Below are positions 9,393 through 17,364 of a stretch of 53,297 nucleotides of DNA, one piece after another. Below the pieces are notes generated by a model. That model had not been told where the DNA came from. It ran no database searches and saw nothing but the letters and a program-made list of their open reading frames with translations. Source of the stretch: an uncultured Bacteroidales bacterium (GTDB lineage: Bacteria > Bacteroidota > Bacteroidia > Bacteroidales > Paludibacteraceae); contig CADCEV010000019.1 of NCBI GenBank assembly GCA_902800525.1, positions 1 through 53,297 of the forward strand, written 5' to 3'. Every line of letters starts with the position of its first letter. The stretch's first letter is position 1. The position numbers and the translations under genes are program-made.

Positions 9393-9421
9393 GCATATAT
9401 CAACTTTTTTTTGTACCTTTG
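9391..9421 (+). promoter_or_regulatory. Promoter of the RAYT-like gene
   Basis: TTGCATAT at 9391-9398 and TACCTTTG at 9414-9421 match the promoter pattern seen across the window. Transcription should start near 9427, which rules out the ATG at 9411 as the start codon. Confidence 0.75.
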
Positions 9422-9452
9422 CACCGCAATCCCGGTAATTCCTCTCCCAGAT

Positions 9453-10514
9453 ATGATGCTGGTGATGAATCCGGGTTTTTTATTTGGTATGGATAATAAC
9501 AATTGGCATTGGCAGGAGAAAGGAACAGCGTGGTATGGTATAGGGATCTACCATGTCACGCTGGTTGTGCCTAGTCGAGAGCCATTGTTGGGTAAACTGA
9601 TCATTCCGGAGAATGATCCTAAGCAGGCAATAGTAGAGCGAACGAATTTGGGTAATGCGCTGGTGGAAAAATTACTGAGTCATCCATCGCATTATCCGGA
9701 GATACGTATCCTGCAATTCTGCCTCATGCCTGACCATCTGCATGCAATCTTGCATGTTACACAGCCGATGGACACCAGTATACGTTCCGTTGTGCGCAGC
9801 CTTTGGCAAGGAGCAAAGAAACTTGGCAAAGCATATTCTTTGTCCCTTGTTCCCGAATCTGATTCGGGGACAAACAACAAAGAGGAGCAATATCCATTCC
9901 CAATATTTACAGAACGACCTTTCATCCGTGTACTTACACACCAAGGGCAGTTACAAACGATGTATGATTATATCCGCATGAACCCGCAACGCCTCGCTAC
10001 CAAGCGTATATACCCGAACTTATTCCGGGTACAGGATAATATAGAAATTTCTAAACGAACATACAAAGGTGTCGGTAATGCAGAGTTGTTACAACGGACG
10101 CAGTATATGCCCGTTCATGTACGCAGAACGATGGTAGAAGAAGCGGAGCATGGCGATGATAAACGGCTACGCGATTATATGAACGGCTGTGTTCTCGCTG
10201 CACGACGCGGAACCGTTCTTGTCTCACCATTTATCAGCCAACAAGAACAGGCGGTGATGGCAGTGCTGCTGAAGGAGGGACATCCGTTCATCTATATTGC
10301 CGATAACGGCTTCCGGGATTATTATAAACCGCAAGACAGCCTGTTTGATGCCGTTGCAGCCGGACATGTGCTGTTACTTAGCCCATGGGAATACGACCCG
10401 CAAAAAAAGCATGTCAGCCGTGCTGATTGCGTGGCGATGAATCAGATGGCAGAAGAAATCTGCACTTTGTCCCTTGCTCCCGAATCAGATTCGGGTACAA
10501 ACAACAAAGAATAA
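9453..10514 (+). CDS. RAYT-like Y1 transposase with C-terminal DprA-like extension
   Basis: About 353 residues. The N-terminal half has the HUH motif of IS200/REP-associated tyrosine transposases (MPDHLHAI) and the usual tyrosine region (YDYIRMNPQRL). The C-terminal ~120 residues (phrases VLVSPFIS, PFIYIADNGF, LLLSPWEYD) resemble a DprA/Rossmann-like domain. ATG at 9453 is chosen because 9411 lies inside the promoter; 9489 is a second candidate. Two 45-bp copies of a palindrome are read in the same frame, once internally (PESDSGTNNKE) and once as the last codons. RAYTs are domesticated transposases that act on REP palindromes, so the nearby hairpin arrays may be its targets; that link is inferred. 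Confidence 0.8.
   Translation: MMLVMNPGFLFGMDNNNWHWQEKGTAWYGIGIYHVTLVVPSREPLLGKLIIPENDPKQAIVERTNLGNALVEKLLSHPSHYPEIRILQFCLMPDHLHAILHVTQPMDTSIRSVVRSLWQGAKKLGKAYSLSLVPESDSGTNNKEEQYPFPIFTERPFIRVLTHQGQLQTMYDYIRMNPQRLATKRIYPNLFRVQDNIEISKRTYKGVGNAELLQRTQYMPVHVRRTMVEEAEHGDDKRLRDYMNGCVLAARRGTVLVSPFISQQEQAVMAVLLKEGHPFIYIADNGFRDYYKPQDSLFDAVAAGHVLLLSPWEYDPQKKHVSRADCVAMNQMAEEICTLSLAPESDSGTNNKE
9839..9883 (+). repeat. REP-like palindrome, copy 1, in coding sequence
   Basis: A 45-bp element with core CCCGAATC-T-GATTCGGG and outer arms TTTGTCCC / GGGACAAA. It is read in frame inside the transposase gene. Confidence 0.85.
10466..10510 (+). repeat. REP-like palindrome, copy 2, at the 3' end of the same gene
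   Basis: Same 45-bp element as at 9839-9883 with about three or four changes, same orientation and same reading frame. It supplies the final codons before TAA at 10512-10514. Confidence 0.85.
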
Positions 10515-10584
10515 CTATTTATTGTTCACGAATTTAACAAATTAAACTAATTATACAAAATCCATGAGGTGAGGTTATTATTCG

Positions 10585-11919
10585 TTAAAAGAGGAGCATT
10601 GCAAGGAGGTATGCCACGAGGGTGGAGACGGCAATACAGATGAGTCCCGGCATCATAAAGGAGTGATTGAGGAGGTACTTGCCGATATGCGTTGTACCGG
10701 TCCGGTCGAAGTTCACCGTAGCCACATCGGAAGGATAAGTGGGGATGAAGAAATAGCCATAGATAGTAGGCAGCACACCGAGAAGAACGGGTCCGGGTAT
10801 TCCGAGTTGGTACGCAAGAGGGAGCATCGCCACCACGACGGCGCCCTGCGAGTTAATGAGGATCGAGACGACAAAGAAGACGATAGCGATCATCCATGGA
10901 TACTGGCCCACTATACCTCCGAGTGAGGCTTCGAGCTGGGTCATATAATGCCCGAGGAAAGTGTCCGCCATCCACGCGATACCATAAATAGCCACGACAG
11001 CCGTCATACCGGCTTGCCAGACCGGTCCTTGCACCGCCTCTTTGGGTTTGGCGCCACTGATGATGATCATCAGCGCGGCGGCGGTTAACATGACGATCTG
11101 GATGACGAGGTTCATCTTCAGTTTATTGCCGTCCCACGAAGGCAGGAGATCGGGGAAAACGGCAAAGACGACGATGAGCAACAACGCAGCGGCGAAGACA
11201 TAGACCGCCGATTTGGATTTGCGGGAGATCTGTTTATCGAGGGTAGTAGCCGAGTGACCATAGATATAGGCGTATTGTTCGGGGTCTTTGAGTTTCGCCT
11301 GAAATTCGGGGTCTTTGTCCAAGTCCTTTCCGCGTTTGAAGGACGCCAGAGCAGCCGCCATCAGTCCAATGAGACAAGCAGGGAGGCTGACCATGAGGAC
11401 CTGCGGGATAGTGACGTCAAATCCGTTCATGCCGGAAATGCTGACAAAGGCGACGACGGCAGCGGAGATAGGTGAACACATGATTCCCAGCTGGCTTGCG
11501 ACACTGGCGACGGCACAGGGGCGCTCCGGACGAATGCCTTTCTTAATAGAGATATCGCAGATAATAGGCATGAGGGTATAAACGACATGTCCCGTTCCGA
11601 CCAGGACGGTGAGAAAGAACGTAGCCAAAGGCGCGAGGAAAGTGATCCCCTCCGGATGGCGGCGAAGGAGTTTCTCCGTCAGTTGGATGAGCCAATCCAT
11701 ACCGCCGGAAGCCTGCATCATACCGGCGCAAGTGATGGCGGCGATGATGATATAGATTACATCCGTCGGAGGGGTGCCGGGTTTCATACCGAAGCAGAAG
11801 ACCAAAATCGCGAGACCGATTCCGGAGATGGCGCCTAACGCCAGACTGCCATAACGCGAGCCTAACCATAGTGCGCCAAACACTACAAAAAGTTGAAGGA
11901 TGAGAAGAAAAATTTCCAT
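10585..11919 (-). CDS. Anaerobic C4-dicarboxylate transporter, DcuA/DcuB family
   Basis: A 444-residue inner-membrane protein with about ten hydrophobic segments and a charged cytoplasmic loop near residues 200-235, the normal size of Dcu carriers. Typical phrases include GTGHVVYTLMPII, RPERPCAVASVASQLGI and FFIPTYPSDVAT. Dcu proteins exchange succinate for fumarate, malate or aspartate in anaerobes, which fits succinate-producing Bacteroidales. It is a single gene with its own promoter at 11949-11979. DcuA and DcuB cannot be told apart from sequence alone, so no gene symbol is given. Confidence 0.9.
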   Translation of the reverse strand: MEIFLLILQLFVVFGALWLGSRYGSLALGAISGIGLAILVFCFGMKPGTPPTDVIYIIIAAITCAGMMQASGGMDWLIQLTEKLLRRHPEGITFLAPLATFFLTVLVGTGHVVYTLMPIICDISIKKGIRPERPCAVASVASQLGIMCSPISAAVVAFVSISGMNGFDVTIPQVLMVSLPACLIGLMAAALASFKRGKDLDKDPEFQAKLKDPEQYAYIYGHSATTLDKQISRKSKSAVYVFAAALLLIVVFAVFPDLLPSWDGNKLKMNLVIQIVMLTAAALMIIISGAKPKEAVQGPVWQAGMTAVVAIYGIAWMADTFLGHYMTQLEASLGGIVGQYPWMIAIVFFVVSILINSQGAVVVAMLPLAYQLGIPGPVLLGVLPTIYGYFFIPTYPSDVATVNFDRTGTTHIGKYLLNHSFMMPGLICIAVSTLVAYLLAMLLF

Positions 11920-11948
11920 GGTAAATCCGTTTTAAATCAAACAACGTG

Positions 11949-11979
11949 CAAAGGTATAAAAAATTTTGCAAATACGCAA
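11949..11979 (-). promoter_or_regulatory. Promoter of the dcu-type gene
   Basis: -7 box TACCTTTG (11949-11956) and TTGCGTAT at 11972-11979. Upstream lies a block (TTTTTGCAT, then TCGACTTTGCG reading upstream) shared with the promoters at 8436 and 12218. Confidence 0.75.
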
Positions 11980-12108
11980 TAGTAAAATGCAAAAATTTAC
12001 GCAAAGTCGAATTTTCAGGTCATTTTTTGACGCAAAGTTGATTTTTGAGCCTGAAAACCTCAAATTATTCAAGGAACGCACGTGAGCGCACACACGTAAA
12101 AAAAGGAC

Positions 12109-12211
12109 AAAAAAAAGAGGAGCGCTTTTCCCAAAGGGCTCCTCCCCAAAAACTACTTATTGTTTAACTCCATTTGCCTTTAACGCCCATGAGAACCATG
12201 AACGATTAAAA
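12109..12211 (-). ncRNA. Candidate small RNA, about 100 nt
   Basis: A promoter at 12218-12248 points into this segment and a strong terminator closes it: GAGGAGC (12138-12144 read on the minus strand) pairs with GCTCCTC (12117-12123), followed by eight U. No protein frame over about 11 codons (MVLMGVKGKWS) fits between them. The segment lies between two separate genes and is not the 3' end of either. It does not match an RNA class that I recognise. Confidence 0.5.
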
Positions 12212-12217
12212 ACGATG

Positions 12218-12248
12218 CAAAGGTACTGCTTTTTTTTGACATACGCAA
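12218..12248 (-). promoter_or_regulatory. Promoter of the candidate small RNA
   Basis: -7 box TACCTTTG (12218-12225), A-rich spacer and TTGCGTAT (12241-12248). Three copies of the word AAAGTCGAA lie upstream between 12270 and 12345. Confidence 0.75.
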
Positions 12249-12346
12249 GAGTTTGATGCAAAAATTGTTTCAAAGTCGAATATTTTATGAACTTTTTGCA
12301 GAAAAGTCGAATTTTAGTTCTATTTTTTTGCATTAAAGTCGAACTA

Positions 12347-13528
12347 TTAAAGATCTTTCTTGGACCAATCCTTTGGGTTGAGTCCGGTCTCTCTTGTAAA
12401 AATCCGGCTGAAAACAGTGCTCGAAGAAAAACCGGCAAGTTTGCTAACTTCGTGCGATTTCAATTCGGGGTAAGCGGTCATGATCTGCTTCGCCTCTTCC
12501 ACGCGGTAATGGTTCACGAGTTGGTAGAAAGAGCAGTTGTATTCATTTTTGATAAACTTACTGAGTGAAGTACGGTTCTTAGGAATGATGGTCCGAATAT
12601 CCTGGAGCTGGAAATCGGGATTGAGAAAGGGTTTGTCCGTCATCATCCATTGCTCGAAGATGGCTCTTTCCTTCCCGACAAAGTTTGATTGTTCGGTATT
12701 TGTCCCGTTCGGGGCTGTCATTTCATCCGAGAGTGTAGTCTGTGCGTCCTCTGAGAGAAGCGCCCACGGGTCCTTGTGGTAGAGGATTTGCTCGGTGCTA
12801 TAAGCCAGTATCAGGAAAAGCAACCATTGTTGGGTGAACATCCTGTTCGGCACAAACCAAAAGCAAATAAAATAAAAGGACATTCCGGCAAGGAAAAGCA
12901 TGATCAGATAGCGTACGATCCACTGGGTATCAAAATGATCCATGGAAGAGAAGTTCTCTTCACACCATTGACGATAGCCCGAAATATGCGAGCAGAGGAG
13001 GACAAAGATGACAACCGGGAAAAGCATGATAACCGGTAGGAGGTTTAGCGGCAGGAAATAATCCACTATACCGAGCAAAATAACCGGTATGACAAAACTT
13101 AAAGCTCTCCACCTATTGAGCCATTGAGGCCGCAAGACGAGCGAAGGATAGATGAATAGCATCCACGCCAAGAGGTTTCCGACCGTCAAAGAGGCGTTAT
13201 AAAGCGGATCACCGGCGTCCCCTCCGACCGCCTTGATACCAAAGCAGTATCGTATTAGCAGAAGCGCTACCTCGATCAAGCCCCAGAGGATGAGCGTTAT
13301 GCCCCATGCGCGCCGCAGGCGGTTTCCTTCATGATGGCGGAAAATAACCCACGCCCCGTAGAAACATACGACCCCGATCGTCACATATTGCGCGGGGTTG
13401 ATACAATACTCGAATATATCCTCGGGTATAAACGCCGCCGCCCAATAACTGAAGACGGTCAATGCCGCGAGCACAATGCCGAAGAAGACCTCCGACCGAT
13501 ACTCCAACCAAAATTCACGAAACGTCAT
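12347..13528 (-). CDS. Membrane-anchored AraC-family regulator
   Basis: About 393 residues. Residues 1-230 have six or seven hydrophobic helices; residues about 290-393 are an AraC-type DNA-binding domain with two helix-turn-helix units (phrases SLSKFIKNEYNCSFYQLVN, HEVSKLAGFSSSTVFSRIF, TGLNPKDW). The ATG at 13528 overlaps the TGA of the deoxynucleoside kinase by one base (TGATG), so the two are likely translationally coupled. Regulators of this build are common in Bacteroidetes, usually as orphan sensors. It is the last gene of the starch run and might control it; no ligand can be read from the sequence. Confidence 0.85.
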   Translation of the reverse strand: MTFREFWLEYRSEVFFGIVLAALTVFSYWAAAFIPEDIFEYCINPAQYVTIGVVCFYGAWVIFRHHEGNRLRRAWGITLILWGLIEVALLLIRYCFGIKAVGGDAGDPLYNASLTVGNLLAWMLFIYPSLVLRPQWLNRWRALSFVIPVILLGIVDYFLPLNLLPVIMLFPVVIFVLLCSHISGYRQWCEENFSSMDHFDTQWIVRYLIMLFLAGMSFYFICFWFVPNRMFTQQWLLFLILAYSTEQILYHKDPWALLSEDAQTTLSDEMTAPNGTNTEQSNFVGKERAIFEQWMMTDKPFLNPDFQLQDIRTIIPKNRTSLSKFIKNEYNCSFYQLVNHYRVEEAKQIMTAYPELKSHEVSKLAGFSSSTVFSRIFTRETGLNPKDWSKKDL

Positions 13529-14175
13529 CAAATCTCTTTACCCTTTTTTTCTTCAGTTTCAAATGGGAAAAGTCCGAACAACTCGGCGTCAATACGGTCG
13601 GTTACCCAACGGAAATCCTCGGGGTTATCGCCGAACTTGATCCGGTCTCCTTCCACGATGAGCAGTTTACCTTTATAATCTTTAATCCAGTTCTCGTATT
13701 TCTCGTTCAAGCCTTGGAGGTAATCGATTTTGATCTGCTGCTCGTACCCGCGGGCGCGTTTTTGTATCTGCGCCACGAGTGTGGGCACAGACGCACGGAC
13801 ATAGATGAGCAGATCCGGCATCTTAATGAGCGTGGTCATCAGTTCGAAGAGGTCCCGGTAGTTCTCAAAATCGCGGTCGGACATAAATCCCATATCATGC
13901 AGGTTCGGCGCAAAAATACGCGCGTCTTCGTAGATAGTGCGGTCCTGAATGATATACTTGCCCGATTGGCTGATCTCCACTACGTCCTTGAAGCGTTTGT
14001 TCAAGAAATAGACCTGCAAGTTAAAGGACCATCTCTCCATGTCGGTATAGAAATCCGACAAATAGGGATTGTAATCCACAGATTCAAACCGGGGTTCCCA
14101 GCCATAATGTTTGGCTAACATGTTAGTCAGTGTGGTCTTGCCACAACCGATGTTTCCTGCTATAGCAATATGCAT
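13528..14175 (-). CDS. Deoxynucleoside kinase (dGK/dCK family), paralogue 1
   Basis: About 215 residues. It has the P-loop GNIGCGKTT at residues 7-15, the DRTIYED motif (DRS family signature) near residue 85 and an Arg-rich lid (QIQKRARGYEQQ). The family phosphorylates deoxynucleosides for nucleotide salvage in the cytoplasm. Start chosen at MHIAIAGN because this aligns with the N-terminus of the paralogue at 14327-14962; an upstream ATG at 14262 would add 29 residues with no family support. Bacteroidetes often carry tandem dNK pairs. Exact substrate (dA, dG or dC) is not readable. Confidence 0.88.
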   Translation of the reverse strand: MHIAIAGNIGCGKTTLTNMLAKHYGWEPRFESVDYNPYLSDFYTDMERWSFNLQVYFLNKRFKDVVEISQSGKYIIQDRTIYEDARIFAPNLHDMGFMSDRDFENYRDLFELMTTLIKMPDLLIYVRASVPTLVAQIQKRARGYEQQIKIDYLQGLNEKYENWIKDYKGKLLIVEGDRIKFGDNPEDFRWVTDRIDAELFGLFPFETEEKKGKEI

Positions 14176-14326
14176 TCGCGTTCGGCAATCGGTGTGCATT
14201 GGTTTATACCGCTCCGCTAAATAAACGGGCAACCGATGCCTCCGCTCTCCCCGAAAAAACATTCATTTTCTTTGCAAATGCACGTTTTTTTGGGGACCCC
14301 CTATGCCGCCGAGAGGGGTTAATGAG

Positions 14327-14962
14327 TTATTTATTCCAGTTTGTTTCGCTGAACAGGCCGAAAAGTTCAGCATCCACTTTGTCGATAACCTTGCGGAAAT
14401 CCGCGGGGTTGTTTTCAAAATCCATTTGGTCGGACTCGATGACGAGCACCCTGCCCTCGTATTTATGGAAGATGAAATCTTCATACTTGTCGTTCAGTCC
14501 TTTGAGGTAGTCGATCTCCATCTGCTGCTCGTAGTCGCGTCCTCTTTTCTGGATCTGGGCGACGAGTGCCGGCACGGATTTACGGAGATAAATCATCATA
14601 TCCGGCATTTTCATCTGCGATTTCATGAGGTCAAAGAGCTCCATGAAGGTCTCAAAATCGCGTTGTGAGAGGTCTCCGCGCTCGTAGTTATTGCGAACGA
14701 AGACATAGACGCCCTCAAAGATGGAGCGGTCCTGCACGATGGTATGCGTAGCGCGCTGCACAGCCAGCATGTCCTTGAAGCGCTCTTTGAGGAAATACGT
14801 CTCCAGACAGAACGCCCAGCGGTTGATGTCGTGGTAATAATCCTCCAAATAGGGATTAAAACTGACCGACTCGAACCGCGGTTCCCAGCCATAATAGCGC
14901 GCTAACATCTTGGTCAGCGTGGTCTTTCCGGCTCCGATATTTCCAGCTATGGCGATATACAT
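14327..14962 (-). CDS. Deoxynucleoside kinase (dGK/dCK family), paralogue 2
   Basis: 211 residues, clearly homologous along its length to the kinase at 13528-14175: P-loop GNIGAGKTT, DRSIFEG, and QIQKRGRDYEQQ. Its ATG overlaps the TAA of the amylase gene by one base (TAATG), so it is coupled to the starch operon. The 151-bp spacer to the next kinase contains no gene; it has a short GC-rich inverted word (GGGGTCCCC followed by A-run) but no clear promoter. Two paralogues in tandem may form a heterodimer or split substrate range. Confidence 0.88.
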   Translation of the reverse strand: MYIAIAGNIGAGKTTLTKMLARYYGWEPRFESVSFNPYLEDYYHDINRWAFCLETYFLKERFKDMLAVQRATHTIVQDRSIFEGVYVFVRNNYERGDLSQRDFETFMELFDLMKSQMKMPDMMIYLRKSVPALVAQIQKRGRDYEQQMEIDYLKGLNDKYEDFIFHKYEGRVLVIESDQMDFENNPADFRKVIDKVDAELFGLFSETNWNK

Positions 14963-17364
14963 TACTTCACGCGCGTACCTTGTATATTATACACCGCTCC
15001 GTTGCGGAGGATATAGATCTGACCGTCGATGAGGAGCTTTTGGCTCTCGGTAGCCGGTTGCGCGAAGATCTCTTCCAAGCCTTGCGGATCGCGTTTCTGA
15101 ATATCCTCGAATGTCGGAGCTTGCACCGGAGTACCGGTGAATACCATCAGTTCGCCGGGTTTGAGGGTATAAGTAGCTGCAGCAGGTTTGGCGCCGTCGA
15201 GATAATCATACCACGTGCCGGCAGGCATTTGCAGCGTCTGGTCGTCCGTAGCCGAGAAATTAGCCGCAGCAAAGACGTTTGTTCCCCATTGGATGGTACG
15301 TAGCGCTACCCGTGAACCGATATTAACCGTCGGGTTCCCGGAGAAAGCCTCCGGCATCAGCTGTGTACGCAGCGTGATCACTTGTGCGCACTTGGTGAAA
15401 GCTGCCACGCGATCCTCGTTGGTGAAATAGCCTTTGTTAGCCGGATTCGGTTTGGTGCCGGTACGTCCGTTATAGTCGATAGATACATCGTATCCCAGTT
15501 CCTCGAACTGCCAGAGCATATGCGGGCCTTTGAGCAGCACATTGAATGCCACACACGCGGGCACACGCGCTACACGGGCGGACTCATTGGTTTTGAGATC
15601 GCCGGCACCGTACTCTTTCATCTTATACTGCATGCGTTCCTCGTCATGGCTCTCCGCATAGGACACATAGCCGGTTTTGTTCGCTCCGTTGAGCGCGTCC
15701 GTATTACCGCCGTCGTCCGGTTTGAGCCAACCCATAGCTACCTGGTAATAAGCCGAGCAAAGTCCGGCTCCTGTCCAACAGAGCATACCTTCATTGATCA
15801 GATCACTCTGTCCGTTCCCCCAGTGCTCCAGGATCATATAGGCGCCCGGAGAAGTAGCCTGAACGGTACGGTTATACTCCTTGAGGTTAGCCACCGCGTT
15901 ATTGGTATTACCGCATAAACCATGGCTGAGGTCGAGACGGTATCCGTCGATCTTATACTCCTCGAGCCAGTATTGGAAGACGCGTTTGAACATCTCTTTA
16001 GCCGGTTCAAAATCATGGTTCCATTCCTCTCCGTAGCCGTTATCGCCCTCAGGCGGATTGATGTTAATCCACGGGTTATAGCGCAACTCGGTCTCTGTTT
16101 TGACCGAACTGGTCCAAGGATAGAGTTTGACCATCGGGTTCGTACCGTTCGTGTGATTGAACACAAAATCAAGAATCACAGCAATGCCGCGTTTGTGACA
16201 CTCGTCCACAAAAGCTTTCAAATCCTCCGGCTTGCCATAGGTCTTATCCAGCGCGAAATAGAGCGAGGGGTTATAGCCCCAACTCTGGTTTCCGTCAAAC
16301 TCCGACACCGGCATCAGTTCGATGGCGTTGATACCTAAGTTCTGCAAATAATCCAGACGTTTCATCATCCCTTTGAACGTACGGGCCGGGGTATAATCGA
16401 AGACCCATGCCTCGTAGATAATCAGGCTGTTGCGATCCGGGCGCTTGAAGTTCAGGGTAGCGTCCGACCACATGTAAGGGGTCTTACCGGGACGAATGAC
16501 GGAGACGAACGTGCCGTCAGCGCCCTTGGTGGGGTAACTGATGAGGGTCGGATCCACCGTTTTGGGCTCGTACTGGTCATCGGGGTGCAGCACTTTCTCG
16601 GAATAGAGGTCGCATATCTGCTTCTTCACGCCATCCGCGCGCTCTACCGCGTACTGGAAACGGTATTCCTTGTTCGGGGTCAGACCGGTTAAGGTGATCC
16701 AGAAATAGTTACCATCCTTAAAGAGCTGATAATCGCCGGTCAGTTTCCAATCGGTCATATCTCCCAGGAGGAAGACGCGTTTAGCGGATTCGGTTTTGGA
16801 CGCCGCGTACGTACAGAGCGTGACGGATGTACCGTCTGCACCGTAGTAAATACCATTGGAGACCCCCGCCGGACGGGCTTTCGAAACAGGAGCTACGCCT
16901 TCCACGCTCTCCCAGATATCGCCTTCGGTCTTTTCGCCCAGATAGAGCAAAATGTCGCCGGCAGAAGCTTTCCCTTCTTTCGTGCCGCCTTTTCCGTCAT
17001 GGAAGACGAACGCCAGCGCCTTGATATCGGTGGTCTCGGGCACGCCATAGAACGTATAGATATTCGGGATCGTGAGTTGCCAGAGGTTATCGCCGACCGA
17101 AGTCAGTTCCGGCTGCGTTGCGCCGCGCCAGGTGCCGATAACATTCTTCCAATCGCCCGTGTTTTGGGAGGCGGAAGTGATCAGACCCGTATGGGCAAAG
17201 CACTTCGTTGCACCCACCATACCACCATTGCCTTTGGTAGCATCAAACGTGATAACCACCTCGCCGGTATAGCCCACGGGAATGGGGTTCGGCGTCGGGA
17301 GTACTTGCGCGTACGCGTATAGCGCGCAAATAAATAAGGAGACTAAAACAGATAATCTTTTCAT
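14962..17364 (-). CDS. Secreted GH13 alpha-amylase family enzyme with N-terminal beta domains and shared tail
   Basis: 800 residues. Signal peptide 1-19; two beta-sandwich domains (about 25-150 and 165-260, the second resembling an N-terminal glucan-binding domain, E-set type); GH13 barrel about 310-660. Catalytic residues visible: nucleophile Asp478 in GYRLDLSHG, acid Glu513 in MILEHWG, third Asp574 in AESHDEE. The last ~25 residues (LLIDGQIYILRNG, then YNIQGTRVK) are the tail shared with six other secreted proteins here. Its ATG overlaps the upstream gene stop by four bases. Its GH13 type differs from its three neighbours and looks closer to branching or pullulanase-like members; exact specificity is unclear. 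Confidence 0.88.
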   Translation of the reverse strand: MKRLSVLVSLFICALYAYAQVLPTPNPIPVGYTGEVVITFDATKGNGGMVGATKCFAHTGLITSASQNTGDWKNVIGTWRGATQPELTSVGDNLWQLTIPNIYTFYGVPETTDIKALAFVFHDGKGGTKEGKASAGDILLYLGEKTEGDIWESVEGVAPVSKARPAGVSNGIYYGADGTSVTLCTYAASKTESAKRVFLLGDMTDWKLTGDYQLFKDGNYFWITLTGLTPNKEYRFQYAVERADGVKKQICDLYSEKVLHPDDQYEPKTVDPTLISYPTKGADGTFVSVIRPGKTPYMWSDATLNFKRPDRNSLIIYEAWVFDYTPARTFKGMMKRLDYLQNLGINAIELMPVSEFDGNQSWGYNPSLYFALDKTYGKPEDLKAFVDECHKRGIAVILDFVFNHTNGTNPMVKLYPWTSSVKTETELRYNPWININPPEGDNGYGEEWNHDFEPAKEMFKRVFQYWLEEYKIDGYRLDLSHGLCGNTNNAVANLKEYNRTVQATSPGAYMILEHWGNGQSDLINEGMLCWTGAGLCSAYYQVAMGWLKPDDGGNTDALNGANKTGYVSYAESHDEERMQYKMKEYGAGDLKTNESARVARVPACVAFNVLLKGPHMLWQFEELGYDVSIDYNGRTGTKPNPANKGYFTNEDRVAAFTKCAQVITLRTQLMPEAFSGNPTVNIGSRVALRTIQWGTNVFAAANFSATDDQTLQMPAGTWYDYLDGAKPAAATYTLKPGELMVFTGTPVQAPTFEDIQKRDPQGLEEIFAQPATESQKLLIDGQIYILRNGAVYNIQGTRVK

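Noticed and set aside
9411-9452. ATG at 9411 as the RAYT start
   Set aside because: It lies inside the promoter (TACCTTTG 9414-9421), upstream of the expected transcript start.
14176-14262. Longer start for dNK 1
   Set aside because: The added 29 residues have no counterpart in the paralogue.
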